Shown piece by piece: positions 1-6,543 of a DNA stretch of 13,653 bases. The stretch covers positions 1-13,653 of the forward strand of contig JAHFAK010000060.1 in assembly GCA_023250585.1 (NCBI GenBank), in the 5' to 3' direction. The notes under the pieces were generated by a model. It searched no databases, was not told the DNA's origin, and saw only the letters and a list, made by a program, of their open reading frames with translations. The stretch comes from Deltaproteobacteria bacterium (GTDB lineage: Bacteria > Bdellovibrionota_F > JAHFAK01). Position 1 is the first letter of the stretch. Each line of letters begins with the position of its first letter. Position numbers and translations under genes: made by a program.

Positions 1-23
1 TTTATTGATCTTTTAGCATAATA

Positions 24-43
24 TTTGGTATATTTTTTGGTAT
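24..43 (+). promoter_or_regulatory. Paired TTTGGTAT direct repeat overlapping the fic start
   Basis: The 8-mer TTTGGTAT occurs at 24-31 and again at 36-43, a 12-bp period, and the second copy runs into the ATG at 42. No Shine-Dalgarno sequence precedes that ATG. A repeated site across the start is the usual place for a repressor, and the Fic protein itself carries a C-terminal winged helix, so self-repression is a reasonable inference. In such an AT-rich stretch the repeat could also be chance. The region upstream of base 1 is not visible. Confidence 0.25.
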
Positions 44-1118
44 GCAAAGCTTACTCAAAACCCAACTTAACCCTCTCGTTATAAATTATATTCAAAAAAT
101 TACTAAATTTTGTGATTTTTGGGAATTTTCAAAAGACCTAAAAAAAGATTTCTATTCATCCTTAAAAAAGACTGTAATTATTACTTCCGCAGGTGCTTCA
201 ACGAGAATAGAAGGTGCTCGTTTAACCGATAAGGAGATAGAAGATCGCCTTGAAAATTTGAAAATCCAAAAGTTCAAAGATCGCGATGAAGCAGAAGTTG
301 TTGGTTATATAGATTGTATGAATTACATATTTGATAATTTCAAAGATTTAACGATTTCAGAGTACACTATTAGATCACTGCATAGTCTCATGTGTACATA
401 TTTATCAAATGACATAGTACCTCCAGATCAAAGAGGAGCTTATAAGAATATTACTAATACCGTTGTTAGGATAGATCATAGTACTGGCTTGCAGGAAATT
501 ATATTTCAAACAACACCTCCAGGTCCCCAAACTGATGTTCAAATGAAACAACTCATTGACGATTACAATAATTATATTAAAGATCCTCATTATAATAGTC
601 TTATTGTTATTGCAGCTTTTATTGTCAAATTTTTAGCTATTCATCCTTTTAGAGATGGAAATGGCAGAATTTCAAGACTTTTAACTAATGTATGTTTATT
701 AAGACAAGGTTATGAATTTTGCATGTATTCTTCTCATGAGAAGGTTATCGAGGATAACAAAGATAATTATTATGTCTCTCTTAGACAAACTCAATCAACT
801 TTCACAACATCTTTTGATTTAAATCCTTGGTTAATTTTCTTTTTAAAAACATTAGAAATTCAAACTGACCAATTAAAAAATAAATTAATCCCCAAAAAAA
901 AACTTGGAACTACAACAAAATACGAAGCTAAAATAATAGAACTAATTCAAGAACATCAACCGGTAACAATTGGATTTTTAGAACGAACACTCAACATTAA
1001 AAGAGTCACATTAAAGACCATTCTACGAAGGTTAAAAGCGGCTGGTATAATTGAAATGGAAGGAGAAAAAAAAGGAAGTAGTTATAAAATCTCTGGTGTC
1101 GTGTATGTTCAAATTTAG
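42..1118 (+). CDS. Fic family protein with N-terminal inhibitory helix and C-terminal winged helix
   Basis: A 358-residue Fic-domain protein, predicted to move AMP (or another nucleotide-type group) from its donor to a hydroxyl side chain of a target protein. The full Fic signature HPFRDGNGRISR is at residues 201-212, with catalytic His201 and the anion-binding GNGR loop intact. An inhibitory motif of the (S/T)xxxE(G/N) type, STRIEG at 53-58, lies before the Fic core, so this is a class II Fic protein that restrains itself and needs no separate antitoxin. Residues about 294-358 look like a winged helix-turn-helix. This layout is common in free-standing bacterial Fic proteins of unknown target. 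No signal peptide or membrane segment is seen. The ATG at 42 has no clear ribosome site. The stop overlaps the opposing mlaD stop by 4 bp, so no terminator separates them. The target is not predictable from sequence. Confidence 0.93.
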   Translation: MQSLLKTQLNPLVINYIQKITKFCDFWEFSKDLKKDFYSSLKKTVIITSAGASTRIEGARLTDKEIEDRLENLKIQKFKDRDEAEVVGYIDCMNYIFDNFKDLTISEYTIRSLHSLMCTYLSNDIVPPDQRGAYKNITNTVVRIDHSTGLQEIIFQTTPPGPQTDVQMKQLIDDYNNYIKDPHYNSLIVIAAFIVKFLAIHPFRDGNGRISRLLTNVCLLRQGYEFCMYSSHEKVIEDNKDNYYVSLRQTQSTFTTSFDLNPWLIFFLKTLEIQTDQLKNKLIPKKKLGTTTKYEAKIIELIQEHQPVTIGFLERTLNIKRVTLKTILRRLKAAGIIEMEGEKKGSSYKISGVVYVQI

Positions 1119-2635
1119 AATTTCCCTAGTGGTATTGAACCGGCGAGTGATTTAATGTCTTCGTCTGTAAATTGAAGGCCTGCGCCGAAAAAGTAATTAT
1201 GGAAGTACTCTCGTGGAGTACTTTCGGGTTCAAAAACTAAATCGTCGACACCTCCAGAAAGCCAGAGATGCTTGAAGAGAGTATATGTTGCATATGTTCG
1301 CAAGTGAGGGAAATTGCCCCGTGAAAAATCAAACGCTTCAAAGGAAAGTTCGAGATCGTCTCCAAATAAATAGTAATCAGCTCCCATACCTCCTTCTGAA
1401 CGTACAAGTCCAAATCGAACATTTAAGTCATAAAGACGTTTTGCAAATTGGACTGATAACGTAAATTGGTCGTCTCGAGTAATTGTTTTTGATTTGATGG
1501 GCGTTCCATCATCGATTGTTAATGTTGTTTCAGTTACAAGTGTATCTCCTACTGGTTCATCAACAAATTCAAACAAAAAATATTTATCCGGACGTGGTTG
1601 AAATTTTAATCCAACAATACTTTGGACATCTTTTGAGTCATATAAAAATTCCCCTCTATATGAAATTGATGTTTGCATTTTATTAAACGTATCCATAAAT
1701 GAATTGAGGCCATCCATTGTTTTGTCGAGTTTTTCTGCAATGTCAGGTTCATTGATAAGTTTTCCAACCGTGCCTTTGCCGTCTTCGACTTTTTTAATGA
1801 TATTTTCAACCGAGGTGAGAGATGTGTGGAGTGATTCAGTTGCTTGTCGAATATCTGAATCACTTTTTGCCATAAGATCACGAATGCTATTTGAAACAAT
1901 TTTTAAGTTATCGATAATGTCTTTAACATTCGAAAGATTTTGATCAGAGATTTTTACAAGATCCGCCGAAAATTGCTGTAAATGCTCGGCAATTTTATCA
2001 ATACGAACATTGCTTGTTCCAACGAGTTGTTGAATAGCAAGCGCTGTTTCGCGCATTGTTTTGGTGATTTCTTCTACGTTTGCAACCGACCGTTCAATCG
2101 CTCCACCTGAAGCATTTTCAGCCATTATTCCAACAAGTCTTTCGGTGAGAGTTTCAATATTATCTGCAATACGCTGGAGTTTAGGAAAAACTTCAGAAAC
2201 TTGCCCTAATTGATTGAAGAGGCGGTCGAGTGCGGATGTGGAAATTGAGTTTGGAATAAATCCTCCATCGGGAATTCGTTTTGCTTTATTTTTTCCTAAG
2301 TCAATTTCAACTAATTTCTCCCCAAGAATTCCTTTGTCGATAATCTTTACAATTGAGTCATCATAAATTTCTATGTCGGAATCAAGACCTCGAATGGTTA
2401 CAAGCGCAATGCCTTTAACGAGTTGTATTTCGGATACATAACCGACTCTAATGCCAGAAATTAAAACAGGCGTTTTGGTAACGAGTCCAGAAGCATTATC
2501 AAAATATATTTTGTAGCTATACCCCTCACTACCCAGAAATGGACGATTGTTTACCCTAAATGACATATACACAATAAGAAGTATACCAACGAGTGCTGTA
2601 ATACCTACTTTTAGTTCAGTCCCCATTTTTAACAT
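1115..2635 (-). CDS. mlaD: MlaD-like MCE-domain lipid transport protein with beta-rich C-terminal domain
   Basis: A 506-residue MCE protein, the periplasmic substrate-binding part of an Mla-type transporter that moves phospholipids between inner and outer membrane. One N-terminal membrane anchor (residues about 10-26) is followed by a single MCE domain (about 38-116, with GLVTKTPVLISGIRVGYV and ILGEKLVEIDLG). A long helical region follows (about 130-325), containing the family motif GKGTVGKLINEPD. The last 170 residues (about 335-506) are rich in alternating beta strands and aromatic residues and end with GAGLQFTDEDIKSL. E. coli MlaD is about 183 residues and lacks both extensions. The long helices suggest a tunnel or bridge across the periplasm, and the C-terminal domain may contact or sit in the outer membrane; that is inference. 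It starts 11 bases after mlaF and is last in the operon. Met4 is a possible alternative start. Confidence 0.92.
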   Translation of the reverse strand: MLKMGTELKVGITALVGILLIVYMSFRVNNRPFLGSEGYSYKIYFDNASGLVTKTPVLISGIRVGYVSEIQLVKGIALVTIRGLDSDIEIYDDSIVKIIDKGILGEKLVEIDLGKNKAKRIPDGGFIPNSISTSALDRLFNQLGQVSEVFPKLQRIADNIETLTERLVGIMAENASGGAIERSVANVEEITKTMRETALAIQQLVGTSNVRIDKIAEHLQQFSADLVKISDQNLSNVKDIIDNLKIVSNSIRDLMAKSDSDIRQATESLHTSLTSVENIIKKVEDGKGTVGKLINEPDIAEKLDKTMDGLNSFMDTFNKMQTSISYRGEFLYDSKDVQSIVGLKFQPRPDKYFLFEFVDEPVGDTLVTETTLTIDDGTPIKSKTITRDDQFTLSVQFAKRLYDLNVRFGLVRSEGGMGADYYLFGDDLELSFEAFDFSRGNFPHLRTYATYTLFKHLWLSGGVDDLVFEPESTPREYFHNYFFGAGLQFTDEDIKSLAGSIPLGKF

Positions 2636-2646
2636 ATTCTTTCTCT

Positions 2647-3396
2647 TTATAGCGCCATTCGCATTGGTCCGTGACAGGTTCCTTCTAAAAACTGTCGAAC
2701 AATTGGGTTTGTGTTTGCTGTAAATTCCTCTTTATTTCCTTCAAGGATGATTTTTCCTTCGTAGAGTAATGCTATTTTGTCAGCAATTTTAAATGTAGAA
2801 GAAATATCGTGGCTGATTAAAATTGTGGTGATATTTAATTCTTTTTGAGTCTTTTGGATAAGTTCGCCGATGGCATCGGTCATGACCGGATCAAGGCCTG
2901 TAGTTGGTTCATCATAGAGAATAATTTCCGGATCAAGAACAATCGCACGCGCAAGCCCGACACGCTTACGCATACCTCCTGAAAGTTCGTGAACCTTTTT
3001 ATTTTCAACGTTTGGCAATCCAACAAGCTCCAATTTTGTTTTTACAATTTCTCTAATCTGCGGTTCTGTCAAAGACGTATGTTCCCGCAGGGGAAAACTT
3101 ACATTTTCATATACATTAAAAAAATCAAACAGCGCAGAATCTTGAAAAAGATATCCAAAACGCGCGCGTATCTTTTTTAGTCCTTTATCATGCAGCTTTG
3201 TTATATCCGTGCCTTCAACAAGTACGCTGCCGGAATCAGGGCGCAAGAGACCAATGAAATGTTTCAGCAGCACTGACTTTCCTTCACCACTGCGGCCGAT
3301 TATAACAGTAGTTTCATGTTTTTTACAAATTAAATTTAATCCATCGAGTACTTTTTGTTTTCCAAATGATTTGGAAAGATTTTTAATTTCAAGCAT
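2647..3396 (-). CDS. mlaF: ABC transporter ATP-binding protein of an MCE/Mla system
   Basis: A 249-residue ABC ATPase that powers the MlaE permease from the cytoplasmic face. All nucleotide-binding elements are present: Walker A GRSGEGKS (34-41), Q-loop Gln85, signature LSGGMRKR (138-145), Walker B IILYDEP with Glu163, the D-loop TGLDP, and switch His196 in LISHD. The GMRKR form of the signature is typical of the MlaF/MceG group and separates it from ordinary importers. The length is close to E. coli MlaF (about 269). Its start lies inside the end of mlaE (8-base overlap), and it is followed 11 bases later by mlaD, which fixes it as part of the MCE transporter. No MlaB (STAS) partner is encoded here. 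Confidence 0.95.
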   Translation of the reverse strand: MLEIKNLSKSFGKQKVLDGLNLICKKHETTVIIGRSGEGKSVLLKHFIGLLRPDSGSVLVEGTDITKLHDKGLKKIRARFGYLFQDSALFDFFNVYENVSFPLREHTSLTEPQIREIVKTKLELVGLPNVENKKVHELSGGMRKRVGLARAIVLDPEIILYDEPTTGLDPVMTDAIGELIQKTQKELNITTILISHDISSTFKIADKIALLYEGKIILEGNKEEFTANTNPIVRQFLEGTCHGPMRMAL

Positions 3397-4180
3397 GGTT
3401 GTATAAAAGCACCGTTAAAAAATAATCAGAAATTAATATTGATACAAATGAAATAACTACAGCCTGAGTTGTCGCGAGTCCTACTCCTCGGGTCCCATTT
3501 GTTGTAAAATAACCTTTGTAACAACAAATCGCGCTTGCAATAAATCCAAAAAAGAACGCTTTAATCAAGCCACTCATAATATCATCAGGGCGTACATACC
3601 ATTCGATGTTAGTGATAAATGCTCCTTTGTTAATATCAAGTAATCCGACGCCGACAAAATAGCCGCCAAGCATTCCAACCATGTCAAAGATACCTGTCAT
3701 AAGGGGAAACATGCAGATGCTTGCAATTACACGGGGAACAACAAGATAATTTATAGGTTCAACACGTAAAGCAACGAGTGCATCGATTTGTTGAGTAACA
3801 CGCATGGTTCCTATTTGGGCTGCCATTGCTGACCCTGCTCGGCCTGTAATCATCAATGCCGTCAGAACAGGAGCAAGCTCTCGACCAAGTGCTATAGCGA
3901 CAACTGAGCCTGTAATTGTTTCGGCGTTAAATTTAAAAAAAGCCTGACCCGTTTGAAAAACAAAAACCATTCCCGTAAATGCGCCTGATAAGAGAATAAT
4001 AAAAAGAGAATTGACTCCAATAAATTCCATTTGCTCAAGGATTAATTTGAATCGAAAGGGAGGTTTAATGCCATAGCGAATAATATCTCCGATAAAAATA
4101 AAAACTTCTCCAAGTGCATGAAAGAGTCGAGGAAGAATAGTTCCTAAGTAATATGCTGGAAATAGAAGTGTTTTTTTCAT
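3389..4180 (-). CDS. mlaE: MlaE family lipid ABC transporter permease
   Basis: A 263-residue inner-membrane permease of the MlaE/YrbE family, the membrane core that binds MlaF in the cytoplasm and MlaD in the periplasm. An amphipathic N-terminus is followed by about five hydrophobic segments. Family blocks seen are GRELAPVLTALMITGRAGSA in the middle, where the coupling helix contacts the ATPase, the QIDAL segment soon after, and the C-terminal motif GTRGVGLATTQAVV with SDYFLTVLL close to the end. Length is as expected (E. coli MlaE about 260). Its ATG overlaps the alr stop (ATGA, 4 bases) and its end overlaps the mlaF start by 8 bases, so translation of the three is probably coupled. Confidence 0.95.
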   Translation of the reverse strand: MKKTLLFPAYYLGTILPRLFHALGEVFIFIGDIIRYGIKPPFRFKLILEQMEFIGVNSLFIILLSGAFTGMVFVFQTGQAFFKFNAETITGSVVAIALGRELAPVLTALMITGRAGSAMAAQIGTMRVTQQIDALVALRVEPINYLVVPRVIASICMFPLMTGIFDMVGMLGGYFVGVGLLDINKGAFITNIEWYVRPDDIMSGLIKAFFFGFIASAICCYKGYFTTNGTRGVGLATTQAVVISFVSILISDYFLTVLLYNHA

Positions 4181-5283
4181 TCGTATACTCTGTTAATATC
4201 CCTTGAAAGAGAAGTTAAAATCTCATAGGGAATAAGTCCACTTCTTTTTGCAATTTCGTATACCGATACTTCCGAATGCCTATTATTTCCGATTAGTAGA
4301 ACTGAGTCATGTACTTCTGCATTTTTAATGTCGGTAAGGTCAATCATGAACATGTCCATGCAGATGTCACCAACAATAGGCACGAGTGTGTCTTTAATAA
4401 CAACATATCCATTTTTACCATACGATTTGAAATATCCATCTGCATAGCCAACGGGAACAACTCCAATAATTGAATCTCGTTTGGTTGTGAAATTTCGATT
4501 ATAACTTATCGATTGGCCTTTTGGGATTTTTTTTATAGAAACAATTTTAGATAAAAACGAAAGCGCTGGTTTGAGGTCAAAAGAAGAATCAGCTACGGGT
4601 AAATAACCATATAAACTAAGACCTGTTCTCACCATGGTTTGATGTGCGTTAGTATGAAAAAATGTGCCGCCGCTATTTGCTATATGATAGTGTTCAAATG
4701 TAAGTCCTTGATTTAAAATGTATTTTTTTGCTTTTTCGAAGTCATTGATTTGGATTCTTGTCGCTTCGTTATTATATTCCGCTAAATGAGACATAAGACT
4801 GACTTTTTCAATATTTTTTTTCTCTTTAATTTTTTCAATATACGGAACAACTTCATCAAAATGCAAACCAAGCCGATTCATCCCGGTATTAATTTTTAAA
4901 TGTGCCCGCACGTTTTTTTTGAATGAAGGATTGAGAATATAGTCTACTATTCGTTTATCATAAATCGTGAAATCGAGATTGTATTTTTCAATGAGAGAAA
5001 AGTCTTCCTCTTGTATGGCACCCATAATTAAAATGTGGCACGTAACATTATGTCTTCGCAAGTAAAGCGCTTCTTCAGTTGAATTAACCCCAATAAAAGA
5101 AACTTTTTGCTTAACCAAAAATGTGCCGATATCGACAAGGCCATGCCCATAGGCATTATCTTTTACAATCGGCATAATTGTGACATGTGGCCCGATGACA
5201 TTTTGTATTATCTTTAGGTTATGCTCCAGATTCCCCCAATGGATTTTAAGTACGTTAAAACTATTTTTGATAATCCTTTCCAT
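4177..5283 (-). CDS. alr: Alanine racemase (PLP-dependent)
   Basis: A 368-residue cytoplasmic enzyme that interconverts L- and D-alanine and so supplies D-Ala for peptidoglycan. The PLP lysine is Lys41 in VKDNAYGHG. The second catalytic base, the Tyr of the C-terminal domain, fits Tyr251 in SISYNRNF. Arg209 in VRTGLSLYG matches the arginine that holds the PLP ring nitrogen, and GDICMDMFMIDL matches the substrate-side Met region. The barrel domain covers about 10-235 and the beta domain the rest. Full length for the family (about 360-390). First gene of the operon with mlaEFD, an unusual but sensible envelope grouping. No convincing ribosome site precedes the ATG, but the only other in-frame Met near the front (Met37) would remove conserved sequence. 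The 5' flank carries the alr-ssb direct repeat. Confidence 0.96.
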   Translation of the reverse strand: MERIIKNSFNVLKIHWGNLEHNLKIIQNVIGPHVTIMPIVKDNAYGHGLVDIGTFLVKQKVSFIGVNSTEEALYLRRHNVTCHILIMGAIQEEDFSLIEKYNLDFTIYDKRIVDYILNPSFKKNVRAHLKINTGMNRLGLHFDEVVPYIEKIKEKKNIEKVSLMSHLAEYNNEATRIQINDFEKAKKYILNQGLTFEHYHIANSGGTFFHTNAHQTMVRTGLSLYGYLPVADSSFDLKPALSFLSKIVSIKKIPKGQSISYNRNFTTKRDSIIGVVPVGYADGYFKSYGKNGYVVIKDTLVPIVGDICMDMFMIDLTDIKNAEVHDSVLLIGNNRHSEVSVYEIAKRSGLIPYEILTSLSRDINRVYE

Positions 5284-5302
5284 AAGGTGGGTGAATATAC
5301 TA

Positions 5303-5364
5303 AAACGTGCCCGGCAACTCCAGGTAAAAATTGCGACCGAAACGTGCCCGGCAACTTTCGGTCG
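5303..5364. repeat. 17-bp direct repeat with embedded hairpin between alr and ssb
   Basis: AAACGTGCCCGGCAACT occurs perfectly twice, at 5303-5319 and 5340-5356, a 37-bp period. The second copy forms the loop of a perfect 9-bp inverted repeat, CGACCGAAA (5334-5342) with TTTCGGTCG (5356-5364), with a 13-base loop. It is clearly more GC-rich than its surroundings. It could be a dispersed intergenic repeat, the end of a decayed insertion element, or a regulatory structure in the alr leader or at the ssb control region. I do not recognise it as a named family. The repeat itself is certain; its role is not. Confidence 0.7.
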
Positions 5365-5407
5365 AAAAACTGACCAAAAGGTACATGCATATTTTCCTAA
5401 ATAGCCC

Positions 5408-5436
5408 TTGACTCTAATTCACCCGTTCTTTATTAC
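5408..5436 (+). promoter_or_regulatory. Probable sigma70-type promoter for ssb
   Basis: TTGACT at 5408-5413 (five of six to the -35 consensus) is followed after exactly 17 bases by TATTAC at 5431-5436 (four of six to the -10 consensus). Transcription would begin near 5443 and leave a leader of about 30 bases before the ssb ATG at 5475, with GGAGG at 5465-5469. Spacing and position fit well. It would serve ssb and the overlapping tsaC. Confidence 0.5.
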
Positions 5437-5474
5437 TGAAACGTAAATTATCACACAACCATGTGGAGGAAATT

Positions 5475-5924
5475 ATGGCACGAGGAGTGAATCGAGTGAT
5501 TATTCTCGGTAGATTAGGTACTGATCCCGAAGTTAAGTATACCCAAGGCGGAACAGCAGTGACGCGATTCAATGTAGCTACCAATGAATCATGGCTCAAT
5601 AAAGAAGGCCAGAAAGAAGAAAAAACGGAATGGCATCGCATTGTTGTATGGGGAAAGCAGGCTGAAAACTGTGGACAATATCTTGCGAAAGGTCGTCAAG
5701 TATATGTTGAAGGACGACTTCAAACTTCGAACTGGGAAGATAAAGATGGAAATAAACGTTACACTACTGAAATAATTGCACAGACAGTCCAATTTATTGA
5801 TAGCAGAGCAGAAGGGTCAGCAGCAAAAGAGTATAATGCTTCTGCAATGCCAGCCGATGAGGGGCATTCCTCTCAAAATGAATCTGTATCATCTTCATCT
5901 GACGTAGATGACATCCCATTCTAA
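5475..5924 (+). CDS. ssb: Single-stranded DNA-binding protein
   Basis: A 149-residue SSB that coats single-stranded DNA in replication, repair and recombination and recruits partner enzymes. The OB-fold covers about residues 1-110 ([19 protein letters not shown] at the start, then [12 protein letters not shown] and YVEGRLQT). A low-complexity Ser/Glu linker follows, and the protein ends in the classic acidic tip DDIPF that binds partner proteins. I take the ATG at 5475: GGAGG at 5465-5469 stands 5 bases upstream, and family members start with a short Met plus a few residues before VN. A GTG at 5463 is in frame but would place the ribosome site inside the gene. The last 17 bases overlap the start of tsaC. 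Confidence 0.97.
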   Translation: MARGVNRVIILGRLGTDPEVKYTQGGTAVTRFNVATNESWLNKEGQKEEKTEWHRIVVWGKQAENCGQYLAKGRQVYVEGRLQTSNWEDKDGNKRYTTEIIAQTVQFIDSRAEGSAAKEYNASAMPADEGHSSQNESVSSSSDVDDIPF

Positions 5925-6513
5925 AATAAATCAGGCGGCCAAGATTATCCAAAATCATGGCATAGTTTGTTATCCCACGGAAACGCTTTATGCTCTCGGA
6001 GTTCTTTTTGATTCAGAGAAAGCGTTGAAAAAAATTTACACTATTAAACAGCGAGATCCTAAAAAACCAATTTCATTGTTAGTGTCTTCGGTTGAGATGC
6101 TTGAAGATATTGCAGAAGGAATCAACGATACTGCACAAATGCTGATTAATGAATTTTGGCCGGGGCCATTAACGCTTGTTTTTAAAATATCCTCAAAAAT
6201 TTCAAAAAATATTAGAACTCTTTTGACTGCAGGCACTAATACTATTGGCGTACGAATTTCTTCATGCGCTATTGCACATGAACTCGTAAAAGAAGTTGGA
6301 AAGCCAATCACAACGACGAGTGCGAATATATCAGGAAAGAAAAGTTCTACCGATCTTTCTGTAATAAGAAAAACGCTTGAGCTTGATTATTATCTTGCCG
6401 CTGAAAAAGATTTTCTCAAAATTCCTTCAACAGTGATTGATGTAACGCAAGTAAATCCAAAAATTATTCGGGAAGGGGCAGTTACAACGGAAGCTCTCAA
6501 AGCTTTTCTGTAA
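5908..6513 (+). CDS. tsaC: L-threonylcarbamoyladenylate synthase (TsaC/Sua5/YrdC family)
   Basis: A 201-residue cytoplasmic enzyme that makes threonylcarbamoyl-AMP from threonine, bicarbonate and ATP, the first step of t6A37 modification in ANN-reading tRNAs; TsaB, TsaD and TsaE complete the pathway and are not in this window. Family blocks seen: [14 protein letters not shown] (18-31), [13 protein letters not shown] (46-58, the nucleotide/threonine binding basic stretch), WPGPLTLVF (84-92), IGVRIS (113-118) and TTTSANISG (135-143). It ends with the usual [10 protein letters not shown]. The length fits the short TsaC form rather than long Sua5, which has an extra C-terminal domain. Its ATG lies 17 bases inside ssb in another frame, with no own ribosome site visible, so translation is probably coupled to ssb. 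Confidence 0.93.
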   Translation: MTSHSKINQAAKIIQNHGIVCYPTETLYALGVLFDSEKALKKIYTIKQRDPKKPISLLVSSVEMLEDIAEGINDTAQMLINEFWPGPLTLVFKISSKISKNIRTLLTAGTNTIGVRISSCAIAHELVKEVGKPITTTSANISGKKSSTDLSVIRKTLELDYYLAAEKDFLKIPSTVIDVTQVNPKIIREGAVTTEALKAFL

Positions 6514-6541
6514 GGAGTTTATTGGGAGCTTACGTCTTTTT
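6510..6541 (+). terminator. Possible weak terminator after tsaC
   Basis: GTAAG (6510-6514) can pair with CTTAC (6529-6533) across a 14-base loop, followed closely by a run of T (6537-6542). The stem is only 5 bp, so this is a weak candidate. The position is right: it spans the 30-base gap between two genes that face each other. Confidence 0.25.
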
Positions 6542-6543
6542 TG

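Noticed and set aside
5180-5404. 74-codon plus-strand ORF across the alr start and the direct repeat
   Set aside because: Overlaps the conserved front of alr on the other strand; the rest is the intergenic repeat. No ribosome site or family.
5463-5474. Longer ssb start at the GTG at 5463
   Set aside because: It would place the GGAGG ribosome site inside the coding region; the ATG at 5475 has ideal spacing.
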